Assembly (NCBI GenBank): GCA_016714535.1
Contig: JADKDR010000002.1
Coordinates: 186,001 to 250,000 of the forward strand
Length of the DNA stretch: 64,000 bases
Origin: Bacteroidota bacterium
GTDB lineage: Bacteria; Bacteroidota; Bacteroidia; AKYH767-A; OLB10
Reading direction: 5' to 3'
The position numbers and the translations under genes were made by a program. The notes below the pieces were generated by a model. That model made no database searches and was not told the origin of the DNA. It saw only the letters and a list, made by a program, of their open reading frames with translations. The number at the start of each line of letters is the position of its first letter. The stretch's first letter is position 1. Below are positions 63,143 to 64,000 of this stretch, piece by piece.

Positions 63143-63149
63143 GTTAGCT

Positions 63150-63605
63150 ATGAATGTGAACGATATAAGCAGCCGGGTGGCATCATTATTAAAAGATGAT
63201 CAGTTTTTAGTAGAGGTAAAAATGAGCCTCGGCAAAGTAGCTGTAAGCATAGATAAACCTGCCGGTATTACCATCGAAGAATGCAGCGCCCTAAGCAGGG
63301 CATTGTACGATCAAATGGAAGCCGTGGGGCTAACCCTTACGCACGAACTGGAAGTAGGTTCTCCGGGCATGGATACCCCATTAAAGGTACCTGCGCAATA
63401 CTTGCGAAGAATAAATCGCGAAGTGCGTGTATTAGATGCCGATGGAAAAGAATACCGGGGCATACTCAAAAGCGCTAATAATCAAGGATTCAGTGTTGAA
63501 GTACAAAGAAAGGTAAAAGAGCAAAACAAAAAAATTACCTTAACCGAAGTTGTCAATTTTGAATACGAAAAGATAAAAGAAACTAAACTGATATTGAATT
63601 TTTAA
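63150..63605 (+). CDS. rimP: Ribosome maturation factor RimP
   Basis: RimP assists maturation of the 30S subunit. The 151-aa product shows the N-terminal alpha/beta domain (FLVEVKMSLGKVAVSIDKPA, TIEECSALSRALYDQMEA), the LTHELEVGSPGMDTPLK motif (the family ExSSPGxxRPL, with Ser/Gly/Met variations), and the C-terminal SH3-like domain (NREVRVLDADGKEYRGILKS). The ATG at 63150 is preferred; an in-frame TTG at 63141 lies in the hairpin T tail. It is followed by nusA after 54 bases, the conserved rimP-nusA order. Confidence 0.93.
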   Translation: MNVNDISSRVASLLKDDQFLVEVKMSLGKVAVSIDKPAGITIEECSALSRALYDQMEAVGLTLTHELEVGSPGMDTPLKVPAQYLRRINREVRVLDADGKEYRGILKSANNQGFSVEVQRKVKEQNKKITLTEVVNFEYEKIKETKLILNF

Positions 63606-63659
63606 AAAAAACAAAACGCAGGATAACCTTACCAATGCCTGCATAAAAAAGAAACAGCA

Positions 63660-64000
63660 ATGGACCACAAGATTTTAATTGAATCGTTTGCCGAGTTTAA
63701 AGAGTTTAAAAACATTGATCGTGCTACCATGATGAACATTTTGAAAGAAGTGTTTTCAGCCATGATACGCAAGAAATATAACTCAGACGAAAATTTTGAC
63801 ATCATTGTAAACCCCGATAAAGGTGACCTTGAGATATATTGGAATCGCGAAGTAGTAGATGATGAATTTGCCGAAGACAGTTTTGACTATGATGAAAATA
63901 AACACATCAGTCTGATAGAGGCCAAAAAAGTGGACGATGACTTTGAACTTGGCGATACAGTAACTACAGAGGTAACACTCGACTCGTTTGGGCGCAGGTC
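63660..64000 (+). CDS. nusA: Transcription termination/antitermination factor NusA (N-terminal part)
   Basis: NusA binds RNA polymerase and controls pausing, termination and antitermination. The frame opens at ATG 63660 and runs off the window after 113 residues. It reads MDHKILIESFAEFKEFKNID, MNILKEVFSAMIRKKYNSDE, then FDIIVNPDKGDLEIYWNREV and EDSFDYDENKHISLIEAKKV, the NusA N-terminal RNA-polymerase-binding domain with the acidic insertion common in Bacteroidota. The S1 and KH domains lie outside. Its place after rimP supports the call. Confidence 0.93.
   Translation, partial: MDHKILIESFAEFKEFKNIDRATMMNILKEVFSAMIRKKYNSDENFDIIVNPDKGDLEIYWNREVVDDEFAEDSFDYDENKHISLIEAKKVDDDFELGDTVTTEVTLDSFGRR

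Overview
The window comes from a chromosome of a Bacteroidota bacterium, probably an uncultured relative of the Chitinophagales or Sphingobacteriales. The evidence is the many secreted proteins with type IX secretion (T9SS) sorting domains, a CHU_C-type gliding-associated C-terminus, a carboxypeptidase-regulatory/TonB receptor, an IPExxxVDY-family protein beside pyruvate kinase, a eukaryote-like NrdA/NrdB pair, AT-rich spacers without clear Shine-Dalgarno sequences, and repeated matches to the Bacteroidota promoter -7 box TAnnTTTG. No rRNA, tRNA or CRISPR array was seen.

Layout. 1-4.4 kb: ruvC (partial) divergent from a large NtrY-like histidine kinase. 4.4-7.7 kb: a tightly packed leftward operon with a LolA-like secreted protein, a YidD protein carrying a signal peptide, two related TPR/membrane proteins and a small T9SS cargo. 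7.9-11.5 kb: a small membrane protein, MeaB GTPase, a frameshifted LVIVD-type lipoprotein, a T9SS-sorted alpha/beta hydrolase resembling polyester hydrolases, and a DUF4258 lipoprotein. 11.6-21 kb: a PKD-domain cargo, DinB-like protein, the set GT2 / malic enzyme / ruvA, a decayed patch (IS66-type remnant, orphan T9SS tail, frameshifted cargo, repeats) and alanine dehydrogenase. 21-34 kb: an 1804-aa adhesin-like protein, an alpha-2-macroglobulin, an EI24/CysZ protein, Ogt and YchF. 34.3-39.3 kb: a decay zone with an IS1634-like element that has lost its catalytic core, another cargo gene, a sigma factor and a second gene both cut off at one junction, and a toxin-antitoxin pair with a frameshifted antitoxin. 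39.3-47.4 kb: tricorn-like protease, RibH, NrdB, NrdA. 47.6-56.2 kb: surface proteins and a TonB receptor. 56.2-59.8 kb: Ppx, PPK1 and SixA (polyphosphate). 60.4-64 kb: PlsC, IPExxxVDY protein, pyruvate kinase, RimP and the start of NusA.

How genes work together. Housekeeping genes form short operons: GT2-maeB-ruvA, tricorn-ribH, sixA-ppk1 with ppx downstream, rimP-nusA. About ten T9SS cargo genes or remnants are scattered among them, but no T9SS machinery gene is present. Three cargo proteins share one roughly 220-aa Ig-PKD-Ig cassette behind unrelated N-termini, which points to cassette shuffling. Several cargo genes are broken by frameshift or in-frame stop, so either this surface-protein set turns over quickly or the assembly has local errors.

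The best candidates for undescribed biology are the YidD/TPR/LolA-like operon, the polyester-hydrolase-like cargo, the shared cargo cassette, and a terminator-like hairpin between a consensus promoter and rimP-nusA. All functional statements are from reading the sequence; no database search was run.
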